From assembly GCA_036396915.1 (NCBI GenBank), contig DASWJX010000243.1, positions 1-19,901 of the forward strand: a DNA stretch of 19,901 nt, read 5' to 3'. The stretch's first letter is position 1. Each line of letters begins with the position of its first letter. The translations under genes were made by a program, and so were the position numbers. A model generated the notes under the pieces. That model did no database searches, was not told the origin of the DNA, and saw only the letters and a list, made by a program, of their open reading frames with translations. Below, piece after piece: positions 1 through 7,374 of this stretch. The DNA is from BM509 sp036396915 (GTDB lineage Bacteria > Desulfobacterota > Desulfuromonadia > Desulfuromonadales > Geopsychrobacteraceae).

Positions 1-7
1 GACAATG

Positions 8-123
8 GTACGCAGATAAAATCGGATGCTGCGCATACGCAGATTTTCGCGGATCAGGCCAAACCATAAAGCAGGGGTTTTGATTATCTGCGTAAATCCC
101 GCCTTTTCTGCGTAAGTCTGCGT
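8..123. repeat. Intergenic inverted-repeat cluster built on the heptamer ACGCAGA
   Basis: ACGCAGA occurs twice in direct orientation (10-16 and 37-43) and three times as its complement TCTGCGT (87-93, 107-113, 117-123). The block can therefore fold as an imperfect palindrome. It lies downstream of greB, which is read leftwards, with no gene between, and no ORF here looks coding. It resembles the dispersed palindromic repeats of the other gaps but shares no core sequence with them. It might act as a greB 3' structure; that is inference. Confidence 0.55.
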
Positions 124-194
124 TCCATTAAAGATTCCAGCCCAAGGGATTGCCGGGCAAGACAGAAACAAAGACATTCCCCCCCTGCCCCATC

Positions 195-707
195 TCAATC
201 GAGAGCCTTATACTCGACCTTGACAATCTCCAGTTCCGTCCGGCCGCCGGGGGTGGCAAAGGAAACCAGGTCGCCCTCCGTGGCGCCGAGCAGGGCGCGG
301 CCGACCGGCGAGGTCCAGCTCACGTAGCCGCGCGCGGGGTCATACTCGTCGACGCCGACGATGCTGAACTGTTTTTCCTCGCCCGCCTCGTTCTCCACGG
401 TGACGGTACAGCCGAACAGCACCCGGCCGGCGGCGCTCTGCCGCTGCTGCTCCGGATCGACGACGGTGGCAGCCTCCAGGCGTTTGGTCAGAAAGCGGAT
501 GCGGCCGTCGTACTTGCGCAGCGTTTTTTTGGCGTAATGATAATCGGCGTTCTCGCTCCGGTCGCCGTTGCCGGCGGCCCAGGCCGCCGTTTTAACCATC
601 TCGGGACGCAGCCGGTACAGCAGATCCTTGAGTTCGGCCCGCAATCTGCGGGCGCAGGCCGGCGTCATGTAGACCGGAGCGGGTTTCGATGTGGTCGGGT
701 TCGCCAT
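195..707 (-). CDS. greB: Transcript cleavage/elongation factor GreB
   Basis: GreB binds the RNA polymerase secondary channel and stimulates cleavage of backtracked RNA, rescuing arrested complexes. The 170-residue product has the two-domain Gre layout. An N-terminal coiled coil (about 15-85) carries the acidic tip motif GNGDRSENADY (residues 47-57; D49 and E52 correspond to the catalytic acidic pair) followed by IRFLTKRL. A C-terminal FKBP-like domain (about 92-165) holds SPVGRALLGATEGD. The tip wording and IRFLTKRL favour GreB over GreA. The start ATG (705-707) has a moderate AGGA upstream. The N-terminus is about 10 residues longer than I recall for E. coli GreB. The next gene lies 122 bases upstream on the same strand, so operon status is open. 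Confidence 0.93.
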   Translation of the reverse strand: MANPTTSKPAPVYMTPACARRLRAELKDLLYRLRPEMVKTAAWAAGNGDRSENADYHYAKKTLRKYDGRIRFLTKRLEAATVVDPEQQRQSAAGRVLFGCTVTVENEAGEEKQFSIVGVDEYDPARGYVSWTSPVGRALLGATEGDLVSFATPGGRTELEIVKVEYKALD

Positions 708-829
708 GCTGACTCGGTTCCTGGTTCGTGCGTACGGATATTTTTCATTGTAAGCCGATTGCTGCTTTGCCGTGAAGAGCCGCGGCTGTTCAGCGAAGCG
801 CTCGACCGGCCAACCGTTGCCGCCGGCGG

Positions 830-1309
830 CTACCCCTGCGCGGCGGCGGAAAACTCGGCGGCCATGGTTTCGATGAGATCGATATCCTCTTCCTGCAGAT
901 CGCCGACCCAGAGCGCCGTGGCCAGATAGAGTTTGATAAACGGCGAGTCCTTGTGGCTGAGGGCCAGCTGCGCATAGATCTCCAGCCTGGTCTGCCGCTC
1001 TTCATTGCCGGCGCTCTCCAGCATGGCGAGATACTGGTCATTGATCTCCGCGGACAGCTCTGTAAAGTAGGAGACCAGCACGTCCATGGCCAGCTGGCCG
1101 CCCTCGTCCCGAAACAGCGCCGCGTCGAGGCGCGGAGCCGATCCGGCCTTGCGATTGACCAGGGACTCGTGACGAAAACGTTTCAGCCCGGCAGCGTCGA
1201 CCCAGCGCGAGAAGACGAGCGGTTGTTTTCTGGCGCACAGACGGCAGACGGCGACTTTCTGCTGCTCCGGAAGCCCTTTCCAGGCCTCGATGACCGATGA
1301 TGGAACCAT
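830..1309 (-). CDS. Conserved-looking protein of unknown function (159 aa)
   Basis: I do not recognise this protein. The ATG at 1307-1309 was chosen because GAAAGGGA precedes it at a suitable distance; an in-frame upstream ATG at 1373-1375 would add 22 residues but would begin inside the flanking repeat element. The product starts MVPSSVIEAW, has one CxxC pair (CRLC, about residues 22-25) and is otherwise predicted mostly helical, ending in an acidic stretch (EEDIDLIETMAAEF). No signal peptide or membrane segment is visible. It sits between greB and the helicase gene on the same strand, but the gap upstream is filled by a palindromic element, so it probably has its own promoter. Confidence 0.7.
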   Translation of the reverse strand: MVPSSVIEAWKGLPEQQKVAVCRLCARKQPLVFSRWVDAAGLKRFRHESLVNRKAGSAPRLDAALFRDEGGQLAMDVLVSYFTELSAEINDQYLAMLESAGNEERQTRLEIYAQLALSHKDSPFIKLYLATALWVGDLQEEDIDLIETMAAEFSAAAQG

Positions 1310-1363
1310 GTGTTTGTCCCTTTCGTCTGAACAATTGGATACGAATATGTGATTAAAAACGGT

Positions 1364-1536
1364 GTAACTATTCACCTGTCCCTTATGAATTTATCTCCTC
1401 CCCCTTCAAGGGGGAGGTCGGGAGGGGGATGGGTGCCAGCGTGCCGGAACAGTCCCATCCCCACCCCAGCCCTCCCCTTGAAAGGGAGGGAGCTCAACCT
1501 ACTCGGTGCATCGATGGCAGGGTGCTGAATAGTTAC
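1364..1536. mobile_element. MITE-like palindromic element with 11-bp terminal inverted repeats
   Basis: Perfect 11-bp inverted termini GTAACTATTCA (1364-1374) and TGAATAGTTAC (1526-1536) bracket a long imperfect hairpin. Its left arm (about 1395-1433) reads CTCCCCCTTCAAGGGGGAGG, then a GGGAGGGGGATGGG run; the right arm (about 1453-1492) is its near complement, ending CCTCCCCTTGAAAGGGAGGG. Each arm is itself palindromic around TTCAAGG/CCTTGAA. There is no transposase, so this would be a non-autonomous element moved in trans. It separates the helicase gene (ends 1571) from the unknown gene (starts 1309), and its stem could block read-through. A short ORF running through it is repeat-derived and not called. 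Confidence 0.72.
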
Positions 1537-1570
1537 AAAACGGAGAGCATAGTCGTTGCCCGGCGATTTT

Positions 1571-2962
1571 TCAACTGCGTCTTTGCGGGCCGCGCCGGCG
1601 TGGTTTGGCTCCGGCCCCGGCCGCTGTCGCGTTTTTGTCACGCCCGCCCCGGCCGCCCGCTGTTTCTTTCGCTGCGTCCCGGTCCGGCGCTGTGCCGCCG
1701 CGGCGCGGTTTGTGGCCGGTTTTTTTTTGCTCTCCGGCGGCGTTGCGGCCCCGGTCCCGCTCCGCCGGTTTTTTCGGCTTTTTCGGTTTCTTCGGCCGGG
1801 CCTTCAGCTGACGGGTCAACGGCACCTTGTGACTCGGGATAAAACCGCTCTTCACCTCGCGCACCAGGGTCTGACGGATCAGGCTCTCGATGGCCGCAAG
1901 CAGCGTGACCTCATCGGCGCTGACCAGCGAGATCGCCTCCCCTGCCAGCCCGGCCCGCCCGGTCCGGCCGATGCGGTGCACGTACTCTTCGGCCACTTTT
2001 GGCAGGTCGAAATTGATCACCCGTGGCAGCCCGCCGATGTCGATGCCGCGCGCGGCGACATCGGTGGCGACCAGCACCCGGACCCGGTTGGCCTTGAAGT
2101 CGGCTAAAGCGCGGGACCGTTCGCCCTGACTCTTGTCGCCGTGAAGCGCCGCGGCATCGACACCGTCATGCGCCAGTTGCCGCACCAGCCGCTCGGCGCC
2201 GTTTCTGGTGCGGACGAAAACCAGCGCCTGCTCGCGGCCTTGCGTGCGCAGCAGATGACTGAGCAGGGCCGGTTTCTTGCCCTTGTCGACCTCGCAGACC
2301 CACTGCGTGACGCCGGTCGCCGCCAGCTGGCGCGGGCTGATATCGATCGTCAGCGGATTGTCGAGCAGGCCGCCGGCCAGGGTCCGGATCGGCTCGGAAA
2401 AGGTCGCCGAGAAGAGCAGACTCTGGCGCTTTTTCGGCAGCAGGGCCAGAATCCTGAGCAGCTCGCCGCTGAACCCCAGGTCGAGCATCCGGTCGGCCTC
2501 ATCCAGCACCAGGGTCTCGACCTGGGCAAACCTCAGGGCGTTCCGGTCGTACAGGTCGAGCAAGCGGCCCGGCGTCGCCACCAGCAGATCGACCCCGCCA
2601 CGCAGCTTCATCATCTGCGGATTGATCTTCACCCCGCCGTAGACGACGGCCGACTTCAGCGCCAGGTGCTTGCCGTAAGCGGCCACGGCCTGCTCGACCT
2701 GCACCGCCAGCTCGCGGGTCGGCGTCAGCACCAGGGCGCGAATCTGGTTCGCCTTCACCGGCGGCCCCTGCGCCAGCCGCTGCAGCAGCGGCAGGGTGAA
2801 GCTTGCGGTCTTGCCGCTGCCGGTCTGCGCCGCGGCCATGACGTCCCGACCGGCGAGAATCGCCGGGATCGCCTTGAGCTGAATCGGGGTGGGAGCAAGG
2901 TAACCGCTGGCGTCGATGGCACGCAGCAGCGGTTCGCAAAATCCGAAGGCTGAAAAGGACAT
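1571..2962 (-). CDS. rhlE: DEAD-box ATP-dependent RNA helicase, RhlE type
   Basis: This enzyme unwinds RNA duplexes using ATP; RhlE-type enzymes act in ribosome assembly and RNA turnover. With ATG at 2960-2962 the product has 463 residues. The Q-motif region starts FSAFGF (3-8) with PTPIQ (25-29). Motif I is AQTGSGKT (45-52), Ia PTREL (81-85), II DEAD (154-157), III SAT (185-187), V ATDVAARGID (299-308) and VI HRIGRTGRAG (329-338). The tail from about 388 is low-complexity and very basic, opening with PKKPKKPKKP, typical of RNA-binding tails in RhlE. The frame is open 37 codons further upstream, but that segment does not resemble the family, so the MSFSAFGF start is preferred even though it has no clear Shine-Dalgarno. 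Confidence 0.93.
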   Translation of the reverse strand: MSFSAFGFCEPLLRAIDASGYLAPTPIQLKAIPAILAGRDVMAAAQTGSGKTASFTLPLLQRLAQGPPVKANQIRALVLTPTRELAVQVEQAVAAYGKHLALKSAVVYGGVKINPQMMKLRGGVDLLVATPGRLLDLYDRNALRFAQVETLVLDEADRMLDLGFSGELLRILALLPKKRQSLLFSATFSEPIRTLAGGLLDNPLTIDISPRQLAATGVTQWVCEVDKGKKPALLSHLLRTQGREQALVFVRTRNGAERLVRQLAHDGVDAAALHGDKSQGERSRALADFKANRVRVLVATDVAARGIDIGGLPRVINFDLPKVAEEYVHRIGRTGRAGLAGEAISLVSADEVTLLAAIESLIRQTLVREVKSGFIPSHKVPLTRQLKARPKKPKKPKKPAERDRGRNAAGEQKKTGHKPRRGGTAPDRDAAKETAGGRGGRDKNATAAGAGAKPRRRGPQRRS

Positions 2963-3125
2963 AGGGCAGTGACTCGCTGACGATAAAGAGGGTCGGTCCG
3001 GGCAAGCAGACCGCGGGAGTGTACGTTGTCGCGGATTATCCAGGCAAGGAAATAGGGCGGGCTGCCGGAGCATCGCCGAGCGCCCGGAGCAGGGTCGGCA
3101 ATTCCAGCCCGGTGGACGAGGTCGG

Positions 3126-3983
3126 TCAGCGCCGGCGGCGCAGCAGCAGATAACGGCCGGCGTACCAGAGCAGCATGATCAGGGCCATCAGCGGCAAGGC
3201 CGGGAGGAACAGCCCGGTCGCCTGCGCCAGCACGATGGCGACCAGCAGCGCGACCACCGGCACCGGCAGGTAGCAACCGATCCGCCCCTGCCGCGCCAGG
3301 GGTGCGCCGGACGGCCCGAGCAGGTTGTCGTTGATGCCGAAACGGCGGGCGACGACGGCGAAGAAGACCACCATGATCCAGTCGGAGATGCCGAAGACCG
3401 GCGCCAGGCCGGCGGCGCCGGGGACCACCAGTTTGACCAGGAGCATGTCGATCAGCGGCGGCGGCCCCTCGGGCGCAAGGTAATAGTCTTCGATCTGGCG
3501 GGCGAATTCGGCGGTCGGACCGTAGCGCCAGCTGACAACGTCGGCCAGGGTCATCGCAACGCAGACCGGCACGACCTCCCACAGCCGCCGGACGTAGCCG
3601 GCCAGCACGGCGCCGATGACGGTCGCGACCAACAGCAGCAGGGCCGACTGGAGCACCGCCGGCAACGGCAGCCGGCCGCCGGCAACGGGCAGCTGGTTGA
3701 GCAGCCAGACGCTCGCCGCCAGAAGCAGCAGCCAGAACAGATAGAACCCGCGGCTGCGCTGTGCGGGATGCAGGCGCAGAGCCGGCAGCAGCAGTTGCGC
3801 CGCGAAATACAGTTGCAGGGCGATGAAAAAAGCGCCGGCCAGCCGGGGCACGGGCACTGCGAGCAGACTGCCGCTCGCCCAGAGACCTAGAAGAGCACAG
3901 CTCCACAACAGGTGGCCGGCGATCAGCAGCAGGATCAGCCGGCGGTTCGCAGTGCTGAAGGTTGTGAAGGGATGAAAAGACAT
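3126..3983 (-). CDS. Polytopic membrane protein, candidate GxGD-type intramembrane aspartyl protease (presenilin/SPP-like)
   Basis: The 285-residue product is a hydrophobic inner-membrane protein with about eight helices (near 14-38, 47-70, 79-98, 106-131, 134-155, 185-216, 236-257, 258-281). Helix 5 carries Asp148 (MTLADVV), helix 6 carries FGISDW (198-201 = G-I-S-D) and the last helix carries FLPALPL (PAL at 261-263). In the presenilin/signal-peptide-peptidase family (MEROPS A22) the catalytic pair is an Asp in one helix and GxGD in the next, with PAL in the final helix. The order, helix placement and spacings (53 and 60 residues) agree. Departures: GISD instead of GxGD, and Ala instead of Tyr before the first Asp. 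The segment LVKLVVPG before GISD recalls the KLVFP stretch of SPP. Start at 3981-3983 gives the first helix a clean N-terminus; an earlier in-frame ATG at 4043 would add 20 residues. The protein itself is certain, its function is inferred. Confidence 0.6.
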   Translation of the reverse strand: MSFHPFTTFSTANRRLILLLIAGHLLWSCALLGLWASGSLLAVPVPRLAGAFFIALQLYFAAQLLLPALRLHPAQRSRGFYLFWLLLLAASVWLLNQLPVAGGRLPLPAVLQSALLLLVATVIGAVLAGYVRRLWEVVPVCVAMTLADVVSWRYGPTAEFARQIEDYYLAPEGPPPLIDMLLVKLVVPGAAGLAPVFGISDWIMVVFFAVVARRFGINDNLLGPSGAPLARQGRIGCYLPVPVVALLVAIVLAQATGLFLPALPLMALIMLLWYAGRYLLLRRRR

Positions 3984-4067
3984 GAGCCTATTATGCGGTT
4001 CCTGGCACGAGATGAACACAGTTATTCGTAACAAGACCGGCATCTCCCGTCACCGGCGGCCGCCGCG

Positions 4068-4295
4068 TTACCAATCGCTGCGTTGCATGGCCAGGTAGAG
4101 CGACTCGACCTTTTTTCTGGCCCAGGGGGTCTTGCGCAGGAATTTGAGGCTGGAGTTCAGCGAGGGGTTGCTGGTGAAACAGTTGATGTCGATGTGTTGT
4201 CCCAGCTCTTCCCAGCCGTAACAGTCAACCAGACTGACCACGATCTGCTTCAGGGTCACGCCGTGCAGTGGATCATTGCTTTGCTGTTCACTCAT
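4068..4295 (-). CDS. VF530 family DNA-binding protein (DUF2132)
   Basis: The 75-residue product matches the small VF530/DUF2132 family over its whole length: NDPLHGVTLKQIV (7-19), YGWEELGQ, IDINCF, NPSLNSSLKFLRKTPWAR and a terminal VESLYLAM helix. The Vibrio member has a solved fold and is described as DNA-binding; its cellular role is unknown to me. No signal peptide or membrane segment is present. It lies 84 bases upstream of the membrane-protein gene on the same strand and about 100 bases downstream of the YcxB-like gene, so it may belong to a loose operon with yajD. Confidence 0.88.
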   Translation of the reverse strand: MSEQQSNDPLHGVTLKQIVVSLVDCYGWEELGQHIDINCFTSNPSLNSSLKFLRKTPWARKKVESLYLAMQRSDW

Positions 4296-4394
4296 TGGTC
4301 ATTCTTTGTCGGAGAAAAGGGGTCATGAAAATCACCAGTCCGAGGGTCCCGGACGCGCGTGATCCGTGACTGTCAAGGTCGCGATGAGGGCGGC

Positions 4395-4892
4395 TCACAG
4401 CCTCGCCACCTCGGCCGCATCGAGAATCTGCGTGATGCGCTTTGCGTACCCCGCCGTCATGGCCGAGGCGGGGATAAAAAAAAAGGCGTGGCGGTCATGG
4501 TAGAGGAGAAAACCGGGTTCGAGTCTGCGATAGCCGACAAAATTGTGCCAGGGCTGGCTGTAGCCCGCGCTGCCGCTGCGCACCGAAAGTTCCGCCGGCG
4601 AGACCGCCACCGTCAGCTCTTTGCCGAAAAACGGGTGCCGACAGGCCTTGCGCAGCGACGTGCCGACCAGGATCGATTTCGACAAAACACCGAAGAAACC
4701 GGTGGCCAGCAACAGCGCGGCGACCAGCTTGGCGTCGTAGTAACCGCCGAAACCCAGGAAACCGATGATGATGCAGAGCACGCCCCACAGGTAGCGCAGC
4801 TTCAACAGGTTGTCGCAGCCGTAGTGGGCTTCGAAAAACCGCCGCCAGAGATCTTTGGTGAGTCGGTAATCAAGGATGATGGTCTCGGACAT
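4395..4892 (-). CDS. YcxB-like membrane protein (165 aa)
   Basis: ATG at 4890-4892 is preceded by AGGT at a workable distance and lies only 5 bases after the yajD stop codon, which suggests translational coupling. The product has an N-terminal cytoplasmic stretch, two adjacent membrane helices (about 35-54 and 57-77, the turn being GGYYDAK), then a soluble C-terminal half with the pattern of the YcxB-like domain: WHNFVGYRRLEPGFLLYHDR followed by AFFFIPASAM. Family members are uncharacterised membrane proteins. FFF is encoded by nine consecutive T on the coding strand, a possible slippage site. Assignment is to family level only. Confidence 0.75.
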   Translation of the reverse strand: MSETIILDYRLTKDLWRRFFEAHYGCDNLLKLRYLWGVLCIIIGFLGFGGYYDAKLVAALLLATGFFGVLSKSILVGTSLRKACRHPFFGKELTVAVSPAELSVRSGSAGYSQPWHNFVGYRRLEPGFLLYHDRHAFFFIPASAMTAGYAKRITQILDAAEVARL

Positions 4893-4897
4893 GACCG

Positions 4898-5281
4898 CTA
4901 CCTGGTTTTTTTCAGCTTGTCGCCGAGGGCCGCAAACGGAGAATGCGCCAGGGTGGGACCGCTTTCTTGCCCGGAGCAACTGTCTTCGCCGCGCTGCTCC
5001 TGCACGCCGCGGGTATGCTCGTGATCATGGCAATAGAGGCAGAGCAGTTCCCAGTTGCTGCCGTCGGGCGGATTGTTGTCGTGGTTGTGGTCCTTGTGGT
5101 GCACGGTCAGCTCGCGAAGTTTTTTGCCCTCGAACTCGCGGGCGCAGCGGCCGCAGACCGGCGGGAAAAGCTTCAGGGCCCGTTCCCGGTAGCCCGCCTC
5201 GCGCTGCTGCTGCTCGCGGCGCATTTCGGCGACCATACGGGCCTGTTTTTCGGAATCCCGGTGATTGTTCGCATCACGCAT
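4898..5281 (-). CDS. yajD: YajD family HNH nuclease
   Basis: The 127-residue product has the HNH zinc-binding nuclease fold as seen in E. coli YajD. The core is ALKLFPPVCGRCAREF (first CxxC, about 43-46), LRELTVHHKDHNHDNNPPDG (HH of the HNH motif), then NWELLCLYCHDHEH (second CxxC and catalytic His). The C-terminal SPFAAL is shared with YajD. The N-terminus (about 1-28) is charged and helical (EKQARMVAEMRREQQQREAGYRE). The start ATG (5279-5281) has GAGG 7 bases upstream. It leads a two-gene unit with the YcxB-like gene. The biological target is unknown; HNH proteins of this type are presumed to cut DNA. Confidence 0.92.
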   Translation of the reverse strand: MRDANNHRDSEKQARMVAEMRREQQQREAGYRERALKLFPPVCGRCAREFEGKKLRELTVHHKDHNHDNNPPDGSNWELLCLYCHDHEHTRGVQEQRGEDSCSGQESGPTLAHSPFAALGDKLKKTR

Positions 5282-5637
5282 AACGACCTCTTGACCTGTT
5301 GTGTTCCGCTTCGCGCGGGAACCTGCAGCCTCGTCCGGCGAAGTTTATGCCGCCGCCGGGCCGCTGCCGTACCCGAAACAGTAGAGGATTGAAGCCCGGT
5401 TTTCAAGCACTTATTGCTCCGGCCGAACCCGCCGGGCCGCCCGCCGACCGCTGATTCCGCCGGTCCGTGCAGGCTGCCGCCGGGCTTTTCCCATATGATA
5501 CAATGGCAGTATGCGGCAGCAGCCGGCAACAGATCACAGCAGGGACGAGAGGGGTGTGTCGTAATCCTGCGGTCTCCGGGTTTGGGCGGAGGAAAACCGG
5601 CCCGTCTTCCAGGCGGGCAAGAGTGAGGAGGTCTCGC
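5282..5637. other. Intergenic region between divergent yajD and rubrerythrin-like gene
   Basis: No gene is seen here. The stretch must hold promoters for both divergent genes. A possible -10 box for the rightward gene is TATGAT or TACAAT near 5493-5502, but no convincing -35 precedes it. Nearer the rightward gene, GCCCG and CGGGC (about 5608-5619) can form a short hairpin upstream of its Shine-Dalgarno AGGAGG (5626-5631). There is no recognisable riboswitch. Confidence 0.4.
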
Positions 5638-6135
5638 ATGTTTGAAAATGTCGATGTCCAAGAAGCGATCAAGCGTTCGATCCTGGTCGAAAAATGTGCC
5701 CGTGACTTCTATCGTCTGGGGGCCAGGCACATGCAGAACGAGCGGGCGAAAAAAACCTTTGAACTGCTGGCCGCGGAGGAGGAGGAACACGCCAAATGGT
5801 TCTACGATATCTACAAGGGGAGCGATATCCCGGATTTCGACGCCTTGATGGCCGTCGATCCCGGTTCGGACCTCGACTGGTTGAGCGACAAGGAAAAGGC
5901 CCTGATGGAAGACATGGACGAACGTCATGCGCTGGATCTGGCGATGCACAAGTCACAGGTTCTGGAAAAATCCTTGCGGGAGATGGCCGCCAGGATTGCC
6001 GACCCGCAAGTCAGCGCGGTCTTTTTGAAGAACGCGGACGCCACCCATCAGCATTACGAAGTCATTGAATCCGAATACGCCCACCTGATGGGCATGGTCC
6101 ACGAAACCGACATCGATACCTATGTCAGGGAGTGA
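5638..6135 (+). CDS. Rubrerythrin-like ferritin-fold diiron protein
   Basis: The 165-residue product is a four-helix ferritin-like protein. Metal-ligand candidates occur once per helix: Glu18 (LVEKCARDFY), ExxH at Glu48/His51 (EEEEHAKWFYD), Glu110 (QVLEKSLREMA) and ExxH at Glu146/His149 (SEYAHL). Rubrerythrins use such a diiron site to reduce peroxide in anaerobes. This one ends after the ferritin fold (TYVRE) and lacks the usual C-terminal rubredoxin domain with paired CxxC, so it would need an outside electron donor. The start ATG is fixed by a perfect AGGAGG six bases upstream; a longer open frame upstream is non-coding in character. It may be the first gene of the rightward set but is 122 bases from the next. 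Confidence 0.85.
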   Translation: MFENVDVQEAIKRSILVEKCARDFYRLGARHMQNERAKKTFELLAAEEEEHAKWFYDIYKGSDIPDFDALMAVDPGSDLDWLSDKEKALMEDMDERHALDLAMHKSQVLEKSLREMAARIADPQVSAVFLKNADATHQHYEVIESEYAHLMGMVHETDIDTYVRE

Positions 6136-6257
6136 ACAGGCAGCCGGGACTGAACCTCCTTTGGCGCCGGGGAGGCTCCCGGTTTTTTGTCTCGCACGCG
6201 GATGGGGCAGCTGTGGTAGTATCGCCGCGCTGTCCCCACCCCCGACTCGAGGTTATC

Positions 6258-6605
6258 GTGAAAAACAAGCTGTTACGTCTTGCGGAACTGATCCAGGAAA
6301 GCTACCCCGAAGACCTTCCGGAGGTCTTCAAGGGCAATGAAAAATCGTCCCTGGCACGGCGCCTAGAGAGCATCAGCCGGGCCCGAACCTTTCATCAGCG
6401 CCGCGCCGAAACCCTCTGGCGGCAGGCGGGCCGCAAGAGAACGGCGCCCGAAAGGCGCGCCGCCGCGCAGGCCGAACTGGCCGGCTTCGTCTTCGCCTAT
6501 CTGACCGGCGATGCCGAGGAATACGCGGACAGCGCCATCGACGCCTTGCAAACGCTCGGTCGCCGGGGTGACGTGGAGCTGATCACCAGCCTGGCCAAAC
6601 GTTGA
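6258..6605 (+). CDS. Small basic helical protein of unknown function (115 aa)
   Basis: I do not recognise the family. The GTG at 6258-6260 is chosen because GAGG (6249-6252) lies five bases before it and the product then starts MKNKLLRLAELIQESYPEDL; an upstream in-frame ATG has no such signal. The protein is charged and helical, with a middle rich in Arg and Ala (FHQRRAETLWRQAGRKR) and a C-terminal helix ending ELITSLAKR. No membrane segment or cysteine motif is visible. Its TGA overlaps the ATG of the next gene (TGATG, 6603-6607), implying translational coupling with the UPF0270 protein. Confidence 0.7.
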   Translation: MKNKLLRLAELIQESYPEDLPEVFKGNEKSSLARRLESISRARTFHQRRAETLWRQAGRKRTAPERRAAAQAELAGFVFAYLTGDAEEYADSAIDALQTLGRRGDVELITSLAKR

Positions 6606-6859
6606 TGACTTCGATGTCCCGGGAAAAGAGCACCGACCATCGCGAAGCAGGGATTGAAATCCCCTACCAGCAGCTCGACCCGGAGACGCTGCGCAGGATG
6701 ATTCAGGAGTTTGTCAGCCGGGACGGGGCGGATTGGGCGGATGCCGGCGGTACGCTGGAGGAGAAGGTTGAGCAGGTGCTCGCGCAACTGAGAAACGGGC
6801 GGGTGCAGGTGGTTTTCGACCAAACATCGCAGACGGCGAACCTTGTCGCCCGCCCCTGA
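6605..6859 (+). CDS. UPF0270 family protein (YheU-like)
   Basis: The 84-residue product matches the UPF0270/YheU family: IEIPYQQLDPETLRRMIQEF, RDGADW, TLEEKVEQVLAQLRNG and VQVVFDQTSQTANLV. The family is small, soluble and of unknown function. ATG 6605-6607 is preferred because it overlaps the upstream stop codon; it leaves an N-terminal extension of about 17 residues before the family core, and the ATG at 6614 could be used instead. It ends 11 bases from the convergent ygjP stop codon, with a T6 tract at 6867-6872 but no clear hairpin between. Confidence 0.87.
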   Translation: MTSMSREKSTDHREAGIEIPYQQLDPETLRRMIQEFVSRDGADWADAGGTLEEKVEQVLAQLRNGRVQVVFDQTSQTANLVARP

Positions 6860-6870
6860 TCACCCGTTTT

Positions 6871-7374
6871 TTAGTAAAGCGGTCCGAACAGTTCGAGGTG
6901 GGTCAGGTAGAGGCGCAGATCGAACTCCAGCTGGTGATAGGCCGGTTCCATGTGTTCGCAGAGACCGTAAAACGCCTTGTTGTGCTCCTTCTCCTTGAGG
7001 TGCGCCAGTTCGTGAACGACGATCATCCGCAAAAATTCCGGGGGCGCGGTCTTGAACAGGGCGCCGATACGGATCTCGTGTTTCGCCTTGAGTTTGCCCC
7101 CCTGCACCCGGGAGACAAAGCTGTGCAGGCCGAGGGCATGATGGATGACGTTGATCCTGCTGTCGTAGACCACCTTGCTCAAGGGGTTGGCCTTGCGCAG
7201 GAAGCGGTTCTTGAGTCCGACGCTGTACTCGTAAAGCGCCTTGTCGGTCTGGATCTCGTGAACCAGCGGATATTTTTTGCGGAGCAGTTCGCCCAGCCGC
7301 CGTTCGGCGACCAGTCGCCTGACCTGTGCGGTCAGTTGTTCGGCATAGCCGGTCAGATAGCTTAATTCCTGCAT
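6871..7374 (-). CDS. ygjP: YgjP-type M48-like metallopeptidase
   Basis: The 167-residue product aligns from memory with E. coli YgjP over nearly its full length, including LSYLTGYAEQL near the start, ALGLHSFVSRVQGGKLKAK (80-98), the zinc motif VVHELAHLKEKEHNKAFY (HExxH at 121-125, with His131 the likely third ligand) and HMEPAYHQLEFDLRLYLTHL (141-160). It belongs to the YgjP-like (DUF45) zinc metallopeptidase group; the substrate is unknown. ATG at 7372-7374 was taken over a TTG three codons upstream because AAGG precedes it. It is the only leftward gene in a rightward block and converges with UPF0270. Confidence 0.92.
   Translation of the reverse strand: MQELSYLTGYAEQLTAQVRRLVAERRLGELLRKKYPLVHEIQTDKALYEYSVGLKNRFLRKANPLSKVVYDSRINVIHHALGLHSFVSRVQGGKLKAKHEIRIGALFKTAPPEFLRMIVVHELAHLKEKEHNKAFYGLCEHMEPAYHQLEFDLRLYLTHLELFGPLY

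Noticed and set aside
1372..1641. Minus-strand ORF with SSLPFKGRAGVGMG and THPPPDLPLEGG
   Set aside because: These phrases are direct translations of the palindromic repeat at 1364-1536; such ORFs recur wherever this kind of repeat occurs and are not genes.
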